DNA of 18,485 nucleotides from an uncultured Sphingomonas sp. (lineage in GTDB: Bacteria > Pseudomonadota > Alphaproteobacteria > Sphingomonadales > Sphingomonadaceae), in NCBI GenBank assembly GCA_902806295.1, contig CADCWB010000170.1, positions 1-18,485 of the forward strand, in the 5' to 3' direction. A program made the translations under genes and the position numbers. The notes under the pieces are model-generated. The model made no database searches and had not been told where the DNA came from. It saw only the letters and a program-made list of their open reading frames with translations. This document shows positions 1-6,690 of the stretch, piece by piece; the first letter of the stretch is position 1, and each line of letters begins with the position of its first letter.

Positions 1-398
1 CCCGGAGTCACCGGAACGCCCGCCTCCGCCATCAGCTTCTTGGCCGCGTCCTTCAGCCCCATGGCGCGGATCGAGTCGGGCTTCGGCCCGACCCAGATCA
101 GCCCCGCATCGAGCACCGCCTGCGCGAAGTCGGCATTCTCGGAGAGGAAGCCGTAGCCGGGATGGATCGCCTCCGCCCCGGTCTGCTTGGCGGCGGTGAT
201 GATCCGCTCGCCAACCAGATAGCTTTCCCGCGCCGGGCTCGGCCCGATGTGCACCGCCTCATCCGCCATCCGCACATGCAGCGCCTTGGCGTCCGCGTCG
301 GAGTAGACGGCCACCGTGCGGACACCGAGCTTGCGCGCCGTGCGGATGATCCGACAAGCGATCTCGCCGCGGTTGGCAATGAGGAGGGAGGTGATCAT
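1..398 (-). CDS. mccA: 3-methylcrotonyl-CoA carboxylase alpha (biotin carboxylase) subunit, N-terminal part, runs off window
   Basis: Only about the first 132 residues are present; the gene continues past base 1. The N-terminus MITSLLIANRGEIACRI is the classic opening of acyl-CoA carboxylase biotin-carboxylase subunits, followed by IHPGYGFLSEN and a KDAAKKLMAEAGVPV stretch that leads into the ATP-grasp domain. This subunit would carboxylate its own biotin with ATP and bicarbonate and pass CO2 to the carboxyltransferase encoded upstream by mccB. The partner gene and isovaleryl-CoA dehydrogenase point to 3-methylcrotonyl-CoA as substrate (leucine breakdown). Propionyl-, acetyl- or geranyl-CoA carboxylase cannot be excluded from this fragment alone. 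The ATG at 398-396 is preceded by GGGGAGG seven bases upstream. That ribosome-binding site belongs to a palindromic repeat, and the stop of the DUF559 gene overlaps this start by one base (TGATG). Confidence 0.88.
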   Translation of the reverse strand, partial: MITSLLIANRGEIACRIIRTARKLGVRTVAVYSDADAKALHVRMADEAVHIGPSPARESYLVGERIITAAKQTGAEAIHPGYGFLSENADFAQAVLDAGLIWVGPKPDSIRAMGLKDAAKKLMAEAGVPVTP

Positions 399-892
399 CA
401 CAAATCCTCCCCGGTACGGGGAGGGGGACCGCTCAGCGCAGCTGAGTGGTGGAGGGGATCCGTCTCACCACAATGAGCAACGATCATGGTGATTACCCCA
501 TCCATGTTATTCAGAACTTCCCTTGCAGGCATGCGGAGGACACGGAACCCGGCAGTTTGCAGCATAGCATCCCGCGCGGCATCCTTCTGCGGCCGATCAC
601 CGAAGCTATGATTATCGCCATCAACCTCGATGATGAGGCGACTGCCGAGGCACGCGAAGTCCGCCGTGATCTGCTCAAAAGGGAACTGCCGTCTGAATTT
701 GAATACGCCTGGTCGGGTGCGCAGCACTTGCCATAACAGCACTTCGGGCAAGCTCATTTGCTTCCGGAGGTTACGAGCGCGCTTCAGCTGTCTGATGCGC
801 GCTTGGAGGATGCTCGGCCCCCCTCCACCCCTCGGCTCCGCCGCGCGGTCCCCCTCCCCGTTCCGGGGAGGATCTTGCTGCAACCCATCCAC
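398..892 (-). CDS. DUF559 (Vsr-like, PD-(D/E)xK) endonuclease-domain protein
   Basis: About 164 residues if translation starts at GTG 892, which has AGGA seven bases upstream. Another GTG at 898 overlaps the mccB stop as GTGA, so the start is not settled. The domain begins near residue 28. It has RARNLRKQMSLPEVLLW, then FKFRRQFPF, then ADFACLGSRLIIEVDGDNH with candidate metal-binding residues D78, E89, D91 and H95, and finally GFRVLRMPAREVLNNMDGV. This is the usual DUF559/PF04480 pattern, related to Vsr and other very-short-patch-type nucleases; activity in this family is largely uncharacterised. Residues roughly 7-25 and 145-164 are encoded by two inverted copies of a palindromic repeat. The gene sits between mccB and mccA, in the same direction, with stop/start contacts at both sides. 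It is probably co-transcribed with the carboxylase but functionally unrelated, and may be linked to movement of the repeat. Confidence 0.82.
   Translation of the reverse strand: MDGLQQDPPRNGEGDRAAEPRGGGGPSILQARIRQLKRARNLRKQMSLPEVLLWQVLRTRPGVFKFRRQFPFEQITADFACLGSRLIIEVDGDNHSFGDRPQKDAARDAMLQTAGFRVLRMPAREVLNNMDGVITMIVAHCGETDPLHHSAALSGPPPRTGEDL
405..457 (+). repeat. Palindromic repeat, left copy of an inverted pair around the DUF559 gene
   Basis: Two hairpins in a row. The first is CCTCCCCG (406-413), loop GTA, CGGGGAGG (417-424), a perfect 8-bp stem. The second is CTCAGC (432-437), loop GCA, GCTGAG (441-446). A tail TGGTGGAGGGG follows (447-457). The same layout occurs in reverse at 820-873. 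The repeat is read through as the C-terminus of the DUF559 protein, and its outer arm is the mccA ribosome-binding site. Confidence 0.85.
406..413 (-). promoter_or_regulatory. mccA ribosome-binding site formed by a repeat arm
   Basis: Read on the minus strand the repeat arm is CGGGGAGG, whose GGAGG lies seven bases before the mccA ATG at 398. When the 8-bp hairpin forms in mRNA this sequence would be paired. The site could therefore be masked unless ribosomes translating the DUF559 frame open it. The sequence and spacing are seen; the masking is inference. Confidence 0.6.
820..873 (-). repeat. Palindromic repeat, right copy (inverted) next to the mccB stop
   Basis: The reverse complement matches the left copy: ATCCTCCCCG, a short loop, CGGGGAGGGGGACCGC, a second small stem, then GGTGGAGGGG. 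On the plus strand the first stem is 853-860 / 864-871 and the second is CGGC (833-836) / GCCG (840-843). Compared with the left copy, one stem pair has changed on both sides (A-T to G-C), which supports conservation of the folded form. One further change breaks a pair. This copy encodes the Pro/Gly/Glu-rich N-terminal segment of the DUF559 protein. Confidence 0.82.
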
Positions 893-894
893 GA

Positions 895-2496
895 TCACAT
901 CCTGAACACGCCAAACTGCGGCCGCTCCGGGATCGGCGCGTTCAAACACGCCGCGAACGCCAGCCCCAGCACATCCCGCGTCTGCACCGGGTCGATGATC
1001 CCGTCGTCCCACAACCGCGCGGTCGCGTGCCAGGGGTTACCCTCGTCCTCGTAGCGCTGGCGGACCGGCGCCCTGAACGCCTCCGCCTCTTCCGCCGTCC
1101 ACTTCTCGGCGTCCCGATGCACCGTCGCCAGCACCGACGCCGCCTGCTCGCCGCCCATTACGCTAATGCGGCTGTTCGGCCAGGTGAACAGAAACCGCGG
1201 CGAGTAGGCCCGCCCGGCCATGCCGTAGTTGCCCGCGCCGAACGACCCGCCGATCAGCACTGTGACCTTCGGCACCTGCGCCGTGGCCACCGCCGTGACC
1301 AGCTTGGCGCCATGCTTGGCGATGCCCTCCGCCTCATATTTGCCGCCAACCATGAAGCCCGAAATATTCTGCAGGAACAGCAGCGGAATACGGCGCTGGC
1401 AGGCGAGCTCGATGAAGTGCGCGCCCTTGACCGCGCTTTCGCTGAACAGCACCCCGTTATTGGCCAGGATTGCCACCGGCATCCCCCAGATATGCGCAAA
1501 GCCGCACACCAGCGTCGTGCCGAAGAGCGGCTTGAACTCGTGCAACTCCGACCCATCGACGATGCGGGCGATCACCTCACGCACGTCGTACGGCGCGCGG
1601 ACGTCTTCCGGGATGAGGCCGTACAGCTCTTCCGCCTCGTACGCTGGCGGTCGCGGCTCCCGCACCGCGATCCCCGCCCCGGCCTCGTCGCCAAGGTGCG
1701 AAACGATATCGCGAACGATCGTCAGCGCATGCTCGTCGTTCTCGGCAAGGTGATCGACCACGCCCGACTTGCGCGCATGCAGGTCGCCGCCGCCCAGGTC
1801 CTCGGCGCTGATCTCCTCGCCCGTCGCCGCCTTTACCAATGGCGGACCGGCGAGGAAGATCGTGCCCTGGTTGCGGACGATCACGCTCTCGTCGCTCATC
1901 GCCGGCACATAGGCGCCGCCAGCCGTGCAGCTGCCCATCACGCAGGCGATCTGAGCAATGCCTAGAGCGCTCATGTTGGCCTGATTGAAGAAGATGCGCC
2001 CGAAATGGTCGCGGTCGGGGAACACCTCGGCTTGGTGCGGCAAGTTCGCGCCCCCTGAGTCCACCAGATACACGCACGGCAGCCGGTTCTGCTCGGCGAT
2101 CTCCTGCGCGCGGAGATGCTTCTTTACTGTCATGGGATAGTAGGTGCCGCCTTTAACCGTGGCATCGTTGCAGACGATCATCGCCTGTCGCCCTGACACA
2201 CGGCCGATACCCGCGATCATGCCCGCTCCCGGAACCTCGCCCTCGTAAAGGTCGCACGCCGCCAGCTGACCAATCTCCAAGAACGGCGAGCCCGGGTCGA
2301 GCAACCGCTCCACCCGCTCGCGTGGCAACAGCTTGCCCCGGCCGACATGCCGCTCGCGCGACTTCTCGTTTCCGCCCTGTGCCGCTTGCGCCACGTCCGC
2401 CCGCAGCTTCTCGGCCAGCGCCCGATTATGGCGTGCGCGCGCGCGGTACTCGGCGGAGTCCGGCTGAACTTTGGTCTCGATCCGGGGGGCACTCAT
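895..2496 (-). CDS. mccB: 3-methylcrotonyl-CoA carboxylase beta (carboxyltransferase) subunit
   Basis: 533 residues, the usual length for this biotin-dependent carboxyltransferase. It transfers CO2 from biotin on the alpha subunit to the gamma carbon of 3-methylcrotonyl-CoA, giving 3-methylglutaconyl-CoA in leucine catabolism. The N-terminal CT domain includes RGKLLPRERVERLLDPGSPF and VDSGGANLPHQ, followed by MGSCTAGGAYVPAMSDE. The C-terminal CT domain has FLQNISGFMVGGKYEAEGI and VLIGGSFGAGNYGMAGRAY, with the glycine-rich oxyanion-hole segments of the crotonase fold. The ATG at 2496 has only a weak purine-rich site upstream (GGATGGG). Isovaleryl-CoA dehydrogenase lies upstream on the same strand, but a gene on the opposite strand (2587-2901) sits between them, so mccB may have its own promoter in the 90-bp gap. 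A geranyl-CoA carboxylase subunit is the main alternative; the neighbour favours the leucine route. Confidence 0.93.
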   Translation of the reverse strand: MSAPRIETKVQPDSAEYRARARHNRALAEKLRADVAQAAQGGNEKSRERHVGRGKLLPRERVERLLDPGSPFLEIGQLAACDLYEGEVPGAGMIAGIGRVSGRQAMIVCNDATVKGGTYYPMTVKKHLRAQEIAEQNRLPCVYLVDSGGANLPHQAEVFPDRDHFGRIFFNQANMSALGIAQIACVMGSCTAGGAYVPAMSDESVIVRNQGTIFLAGPPLVKAATGEEISAEDLGGGDLHARKSGVVDHLAENDEHALTIVRDIVSHLGDEAGAGIAVREPRPPAYEAEELYGLIPEDVRAPYDVREVIARIVDGSELHEFKPLFGTTLVCGFAHIWGMPVAILANNGVLFSESAVKGAHFIELACQRRIPLLFLQNISGFMVGGKYEAEGIAKHGAKLVTAVATAQVPKVTVLIGGSFGAGNYGMAGRAYSPRFLFTWPNSRISVMGGEQAASVLATVHRDAEKWTAEEAEAFRAPVRQRYEDEGNPWHATARLWDDGIIDPVQTRDVLGLAFAACLNAPIPERPQFGVFRM

Positions 2497-2586
2497 CCCA
2501 TCCGCCTAGCGCTTGGGCCCGCGCACCCGCAACCCCGTCCGACCGCCGCGCGTTCGCCAGCCATCAACCCCTTAGTGGAGCCCGGC

Positions 2587-2901
2587 ATGTTTCTTGAATT
2601 CAATCGCGACAACCAGGTCACCGACGCTGAGGCTTCCCAGGAGCAGGTGGAGGAGATCGTTAATCGCCGCCTCGGCCGCCTCGAGGGCAAGGTCACCAGC
2701 GCCGAGATCCACATCAGCCACGTGAAGGAAAGCCGCACCAACAATCCCGAGTATCGTTGCTCGATTGAGGTTCGGCCCGAGAACCTCGGCGCGGTCGCGG
2801 CCTCAGCCGAGGGCGTCGGGGTGGAAGCGGTGGTCCGCTCAGCCTGCGACAAGGTGCTGCACGCCTACGACAAGGTCGTCGGCAAGCAGGCCGCCCGCTA
2901 G
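2587..2901 (+). CDS. HPF/RaiA-family ribosome-associated protein (short form)
   Basis: 104 residues. The opening MFLEFNRDNQV, the segment GRLEGKVTSAEIHISHVKES and the strand YRCSIEVRPENLG fit the beta-alpha-beta-beta-beta-alpha fold of the S30EA/HPF family, which binds the 30S decoding region and represses translation or protects idle ribosomes. There is no long C-terminal dimerisation domain. The core appears about right in length for a single-domain protein. The ATG at 2587 has TGGAG six bases upstream. The gene lies antisense between two genes of the leucine-degradation block. Its TAG stop shares the palindrome CTAG with the stop of isovaleryl-CoA dehydrogenase on the other strand. The family call is from recalled patterns; the charged basic tract typical of some HPFs is weak here. 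Confidence 0.72.
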   Translation: MFLEFNRDNQVTDAEASQEQVEEIVNRRLGRLEGKVTSAEIHISHVKESRTNNPEYRCSIEVRPENLGAVAASAEGVGVEAVVRSACDKVLHAYDKVVGKQAAR

Positions 2902-4055
2902 CCCGCGGCTCCGATCAACTCCCGCCCGATCAGCATTCGGCGGATCTCGTTGGTGCCGGCGCCGATGTCGAGCAGCTTGGCATCGCGCATGTAACGCTCG
3001 ACGGGCCAGTCCTTGGTGTAGCCCGCGCCGCCGAGCGCCTGCACCGCCTCGCCCGCAACCTTGAACGCGCTTTCGCTCGCCAGCAGGATCGCGCCGGCTG
3101 CATCGAACCGGGTGGTCTTGCCCGCGTCGCACGCCTTGGCGACCTGGTAGACGTAGGCCCGCGCTGAATTAAGGGCGACATACATGTCTGCGATCTTGGC
3201 CTGCATAAGCTGCTGCGTTCCGATCGGCTTGCCGAATTGCTGCCGCTCCCGGACATACGGCAGAACCACGTCCAGGCAGGCCTGCATGATGCCGAGCTGG
3301 ATGCCCGCAAGCACCGTACGCTCATAGTCGAGCCCGCTCATCAGCACGCCGACGCCGCCGTTTTCCGGCCCCATGATGTTCTCGGCCGGGACGAAGCAGT
3401 CGTCGAACACCAGCTCGCTCGTCGGCGAGCCGCGCATGCCGACCTTGTCGATCTTCTGGCCGACGGAGAAGCCCTCCATGCCCTTCTCGATCAGGAAGGT
3501 GGTGATCCCGCGCGAGCCTTCGCCGGTCTTGGCGTAGACCACCAGCACGTCGGCATAGTGGCCGTTTGTGATCCAAAACTTGGTCCCGTTCAGTCGGTAG
3601 CCGTTGCCGCTCTTCTCGGCCTTGAGCTTCATCGACACGACGTCGCTGCCGGCCGCCACCTCGCTCATCGCCAGCGCACCCACCTTGGTGCCGTCGATCA
3701 ACCCCGGCAGATACTTGCGCTTCTGCTCGTCATTGGCCCAGCGCCGAACCTGGTTCACGCACAGGTTGGAGTGTGCGCCATAGCTGAGCCCGACCGAGGC
3801 CGACGCCCGCGCGACCTCCTCCTGCGCGACCACATGCTCAAGATAGCCGAGGCCAAGCCCGCCCCACTCCTCTTCGACCGTGATGCCGTGCAGCCCCAGC
3901 TCACCCATCTGCGGCCACAGCTCAATAGGGAACCGGTCGTCCCGATCGATCTCCGCCGCGAGGGGCGCGATCTTGTCGGCCGCGAAGCGCTGGGTGCTGT
4001 CGCGGATGGTGTCGGCCATCTCGCCAAGGTCGAATTCGAGTCCGGGTGCGGACAT
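2898..4055 (-). CDS. ivd: Isovaleryl-CoA dehydrogenase
   Basis: 385 residues, full length for an acyl-CoA dehydrogenase. It oxidises isovaleryl-CoA to 3-methylcrotonyl-CoA with FAD, passing electrons to ETF. In order it has an N-terminal helical domain; ALAMSEVAAGSDVVSMKLKA, the FAD/substrate segment (about 127-146); WITNGHYADVLVVYAKT; and SGLDYERTVLAG with E245. E245 corresponds to the helix-G catalytic glutamate of isovaleryl-CoA dehydrogenases. The C-terminal segment has GGAGYTKDWPVERYMRDAK and IGAGTNEIRR; the position used as catalytic base in most other acyl-CoA dehydrogenases is a glycine here, as expected for this subfamily. The ATG at 4055 has AAAGGAG nine bases upstream. The product is the substrate of the carboxylase encoded downstream, so the genes form one catabolic unit. 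Confidence 0.92.
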   Translation of the reverse strand: MSAPGLEFDLGEMADTIRDSTQRFAADKIAPLAAEIDRDDRFPIELWPQMGELGLHGITVEEEWGGLGLGYLEHVVAQEEVARASASVGLSYGAHSNLCVNQVRRWANDEQKRKYLPGLIDGTKVGALAMSEVAAGSDVVSMKLKAEKSGNGYRLNGTKFWITNGHYADVLVVYAKTGEGSRGITTFLIEKGMEGFSVGQKIDKVGMRGSPTSELVFDDCFVPAENIMGPENGGVGVLMSGLDYERTVLAGIQLGIMQACLDVVLPYVRERQQFGKPIGTQQLMQAKIADMYVALNSARAYVYQVAKACDAGKTTRFDAAGAILLASESAFKVAGEAVQALGGAGYTKDWPVERYMRDAKLLDIGAGTNEIRRMLIGRELIGAAG

Positions 4056-4161
4056 GCTGGCGCTCTCCTTTAGGCCCCCGCCGCTAGCAGAGGCTCCAAC
4101 GCTTTCACAAGCCGACCGGAAGGCCTATGTGCAGTGCAGCATTTCTTGCAGGAGCGAAGCC
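4056..4161. promoter_or_regulatory. Divergent promoter region between ivd and the thiolase gene
   Basis: 106 bp lie between the two divergent starts, so both promoters should be here. On the plus strand TTTCAC followed 17 bases later by TATGTG, and then AGGAG seven bases before the thiolase ATG, is a weak candidate. I see no convincing operator palindrome for a leucine-pathway regulator. Individual promoter elements are not resolved. Confidence 0.35.
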
Positions 4162-5355
4162 ATGGCCACCGCCGCCAACGATCCCGTCGTCATCCTCTCC
4201 TACGCGCGCACCCCGATGGGCAGCATGCAGGGCGCGCTGGCCGACGCCAGTGCTACCGATCTCGGCGCAACTGCAGTCAAGGGGGCGGTCGATCGTGCCG
4301 GCATCGACGGCGCCGACGTGGACCGCATCTACATGGGCTGCGTCCTGCCGGCCGGCCTCGGTCAGGCCCCCGCCCGCCAGGCTGCGATCAAGGCCGGCCT
4401 GCCGACCTCGGTCCAGGCGACCACCGTCAACAAGGTCTGCGGCTCCGGCATGCAGACGGTGATCATGGGCTCCGAAGCCATCGCCACCGGCAATGCGGAC
4501 CTGATCGTCGCCGGCGGCATGGAGTCGATGACCAATGCGCCCTACTTGCTGAAGAAGCACCGCTCCGGCGCCCGAGTCGGCCACGATACTGCCTACGACC
4601 ACATGTTCCTCGACGGGTTGGAGGATGCCTATGAGGAAGGCCGCGCCATGGGCAGCTTCGCCCAGTGCACCGCCGACGAATATCAGCTCACTCGCGAGAA
4701 CATGGACGCCTACGCGATCGAGTCCCTGAACCGGGCCAAGTCGGCGATCGACAATGGCGGGTTCGCCGATGAAATTGTGCCCGTCACCATCAAGAGCCGC
4801 GCTGGCGAGACTGTGGTGGACACCGATGAGGCCCCCGGCCGCGGACGCCCGGACAAGATTCCCCAGCTAAAGCCCGCTTTCGCCAAGGAAGGCACCATCA
4901 CCGCCGCTACCAGCAGCTCCATTTCGGACGGCGCCGCGGCAGTGGTGCTCACTCGTGAGTCTCTCGCGCGGGAGAAGGGGATCGAACCACTGGCCCGCAT
5001 CGTCGCCAGTGCCGCTCACGCCCAGGCTCCAGCCGAGTTTACCGTCGCCCCGATCGGCGCGATCCACAAGGTACTCGACAAGGCCGGTTGGAAGATCGGC
5101 GATGTCGATCTGTTCGAGGTCAATGAGGCCTTCGCCTGCGTCGCCATGTTCGCGATGAAGGACCTCGGCATCGGCCATGACAAGATCAACATCCACGGCG
5201 GCGCCACCGCGCTCGGCCATCCGATCGGCGCCAGCGGCACCCGCATCATCGTCACCCTGCTGAGCGCACTCAAGCAGAAGGGCCTGAAGCGCGGTATTGC
5301 GAGCCTCTGCATCGGCGGCGGCGAGGCCACGGCGGTTGCGGTGGAGCTGGTTTGA
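4162..5355 (+). CDS. Acetyl-CoA C-acetyltransferase (thiolase)
   Basis: 397 residues, normal for a thiolase. All three catalytic features are present: the nucleophile Cys93 in NKVCGSGMQ, His353 in GGATALGHPIGASG, and Cys383 in SLCIGGGEATA. NEAFA (VDLFEVNEAFACV) is also in place. The enzyme would cleave acetoacetyl-CoA to two acetyl-CoA, or run the reverse condensation. Next to leucine-degradation genes, consuming acetoacetyl-CoA from the end of that pathway is the natural role, though a general beta-oxidation or polyhydroxybutyrate role cannot be excluded. The ATG at 4162 is preceded by AGGAG with seven-base spacing, which is why I chose it over the long upstream extension of the open frame. 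It is transcribed away from ivd. Confidence 0.93.
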   Translation: MATAANDPVVILSYARTPMGSMQGALADASATDLGATAVKGAVDRAGIDGADVDRIYMGCVLPAGLGQAPARQAAIKAGLPTSVQATTVNKVCGSGMQTVIMGSEAIATGNADLIVAGGMESMTNAPYLLKKHRSGARVGHDTAYDHMFLDGLEDAYEEGRAMGSFAQCTADEYQLTRENMDAYAIESLNRAKSAIDNGGFADEIVPVTIKSRAGETVVDTDEAPGRGRPDKIPQLKPAFAKEGTITAATSSSISDGAAAVVLTRESLAREKGIEPLARIVASAAHAQAPAEFTVAPIGAIHKVLDKAGWKIGDVDLFEVNEAFACVAMFAMKDLGIGHDKINIHGGATALGHPIGASGTRIIVTLLSALKQKGLKRGIASLCIGGGEATAVAVELV

Positions 5356-5567
5356 CCCGTTGGGCGGTCCGGTCAGCAGAACCAGCTGACCTGGAGCAAA
5401 TCGGTCGATTGGTCGAGGCGAGCGGGCCGTTCCCCGGCGATGCCTTGCCCGAGATGATTGCTTCTTACCTCGCCGGCATCAGCGAGGCAGACTGTCTGGT
5501 CGTCCACGATTAGGCGATGATTGTGGCCCTGCTCTACTCGGACGCGGAGTTCCTAACGGAGGGCACC
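5352..5567 (+). pseudogene. Remnant of a GNAT-family N-acetyltransferase
   Basis: The frame begins with TTG at 5352, overlapping the thiolase stop as TTGA. It reads TRWAVRSAEPADLEQIGRL, then VEASGPFPGDALPEMIASYL and EADCLVVHD, and hits TAG at 5511-5513. The same frame resumes with MIVALLYSDAEFLTEGT, after which similarity to the family is lost. Start-to-middle this resembles the N-terminal half of GNAT proteins of the ...LVEA.GLFP...LP.M... and ...LTEGTW type. The acetyl-CoA-binding Q/RxxGxG/A motif is absent, so the gene is truncated as well as interrupted. The overlap suggests it was once translationally coupled to the thiolase. Family recognition is from pattern only. Confidence 0.55.
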
Positions 5568-5610
5568 TTATTTGCGGGCTATGGCGACGCAAAACATATG
5601 TGTGAGGAAG

Positions 5611-6171
5611 TTACTGAACCCGCCCGATTCCGGCGATCGCCTGATCGATCAGCGCCCGGTCTGCGGCGCCGTCATGCCGCTCAGCGATAATCTTGGCGGC
5701 GGCGCGAGCGGCCGCTTCGGACGCAGTGGCGCGGAGCTGCTGAACGGCGGACCGCTCCTCGGCGGCGATCTTGTCTTCGGCCATGCGGGTGCGGCGCTCG
5801 ACCAGCGCCTGGGCGTCGGTTTCGGCCTTCGCGCGGATGCCGTCGGCCTCGTGGCGCGCACGCTCCAGCATCGCGGCGGTCTCGGCATCGGCGGCCGAGA
5901 ACTTCGCTTGATACTCGGCCTTGAGCGCTTCGGCCTCGGCACGCAGCGCGGACGCTTCATCCAGCTGCCCCCGGATGGCAGCGATCTTGCCGTCCAGCGC
6001 CTTGCCAATCGCCGCCGGCACTTTCTTCCACAGCATCAGCAGGACCACGACCAGCATCGACAGACCGACCAGCATGGTCGCGTCGAAGCCGAGCGCCTTG
6101 GGATCGACCTGATGCTCGACGCCCGCCTGCACTTCGGTGTGAGCGGTTTCGGTGATCGGCGAATTAGCCAC
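5611..6171 (-). CDS. atpF: F0F1 ATP synthase subunit b
   Basis: 186 residues. A short N-terminal tail is followed by one membrane helix (about 29-50, ATMLVGLSMLVVVLLMLWKK). A long Ala/Glu/Arg-rich coiled coil comes next (LRAEAEALKAEYQAKFSAAD and onward). It forms one half of the peripheral stalk that holds F1 against the rotating c-ring. It follows the b' gene with an 8-bp overlap (6164-6171), as in alphaproteobacterial F0 operons, where b' precedes b. It is the last gene of this operon in the window. The F1 genes are not nearby, which is also usual for this group. No clear hairpin-plus-T terminator is visible just beyond the stop. Confidence 0.92.
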   Translation of the reverse strand: MANSPITETAHTEVQAGVEHQVDPKALGFDATMLVGLSMLVVVLLMLWKKVPAAIGKALDGKIAAIRGQLDEASALRAEAEALKAEYQAKFSAADAETAAMLERARHEADGIRAKAETDAQALVERRTRMAEDKIAAEERSAVQQLRATASEAAARAAAKIIAERHDGAADRALIDQAIAGIGRVQ

Positions 6172-6658
6172 GGACCAGCTCTCCCTGAACGGCCGCGTGC
6201 GCCGTCGCAGGGTCGACGGTCAGTCCCGCCACCCGCTGCACCATCGCCGCTGCCGCGTCGGCTGCGACTGTCTCGATCTCGGCCTGTGCGGCCAAGCGAG
6301 CCTGGCCGATCCGAGCGCTTGCTTCTTCCAGGCGCCCACTCATCGCCCGGTCGGCCTCAGCCACCCGAGCCTCGGTCGCCTTGGTCGCGCTTGCCTTGGC
6401 TTCCGCTGCAACCCGCATCGCGTCCGCCCGGCTCCTGTCCATGGAAGCGCGATAGTCTTCCTCCAGCCGGTCGGCCGTTTCGCGAGCCGTCGCGGCTTCC
6501 TGCAGGTCGGCCGCGATCCTGTGGTCGCGAGCGTCCACCGCCCCCTGTATCTTGGGCACCATGCCCAAGCCGACGACGAGGAAGACCGCGCCGAACACGA
6601 TCGCCAGCCAGAACAGCTGCGATGCGTAGATTTCGCCGATCTGGGCGATCTGCGGCAT
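6164..6658 (-). CDS. atpG: F0F1 ATP synthase subunit b' (b-prime)
   Basis: 164 residues. It starts MPQIAQIGEIYASQLFWLAI, the typical opening of b' subunits, with one membrane helix at about 11-33. A charged coiled coil follows (DHRIAADLQEAATARETADR and beyond). It pairs with subunit b to make a heterodimeric peripheral stalk, as in photosynthetic bacteria and alphaproteobacteria. It lies 32 bp downstream of atpE and overlaps atpF by 8 bp. The symbol varies between databases (atpF', atpF2, atpG); it is not the F1 gamma subunit. Confidence 0.92.
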   Translation of the reverse strand: MPQIAQIGEIYASQLFWLAIVFGAVFLVVGLGMVPKIQGAVDARDHRIAADLQEAATARETADRLEEDYRASMDRSRADAMRVAAEAKASATKATEARVAEADRAMSGRLEEASARIGQARLAAQAEIETVAADAAAAMVQRVAGLTVDPATAHAAVQGELVRG

Positions 6659-6690
6659 GGCCGACCCCTAAGGAAGCGCTAGTGGACTGG

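Larger units (their letters stand above)
405..873 (-). mobile_element. Candidate DUF559-repeat element inserted between mccB and mccA
   Basis: About 470 bp: inverted palindromic repeats at both ends and one nuclease-like gene whose reading frame passes through both. mccB and mccA are normally adjacent, so the interval looks like an insertion. No transposase, target-site duplication or other mobility gene is visible. Mobility is inferred from the inverted repeats, the nuclease domain and the location. It could instead be an old repeat-bounded gene that is no longer mobile. Confidence 0.5.

Noticed and set aside
405..873. CRISPR array or toxin-antitoxin pair around the repeats
   Set aside because: There are only two inverted copies with a gene between them, no regular spacers and no second small gene.
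899..1012. Upstream extension of the DUF559 frame to an ATG at 1012
   Set aside because: It lies inside the well-conserved C-terminus of mccB in another frame, so the start must be at the GTGs at 892 or 898, or further downstream.
446..1054. Several short plus-strand frames opposite the DUF559 gene and the end of mccB
   Set aside because: All are antisense to better supported genes and carry no recognisable motif.
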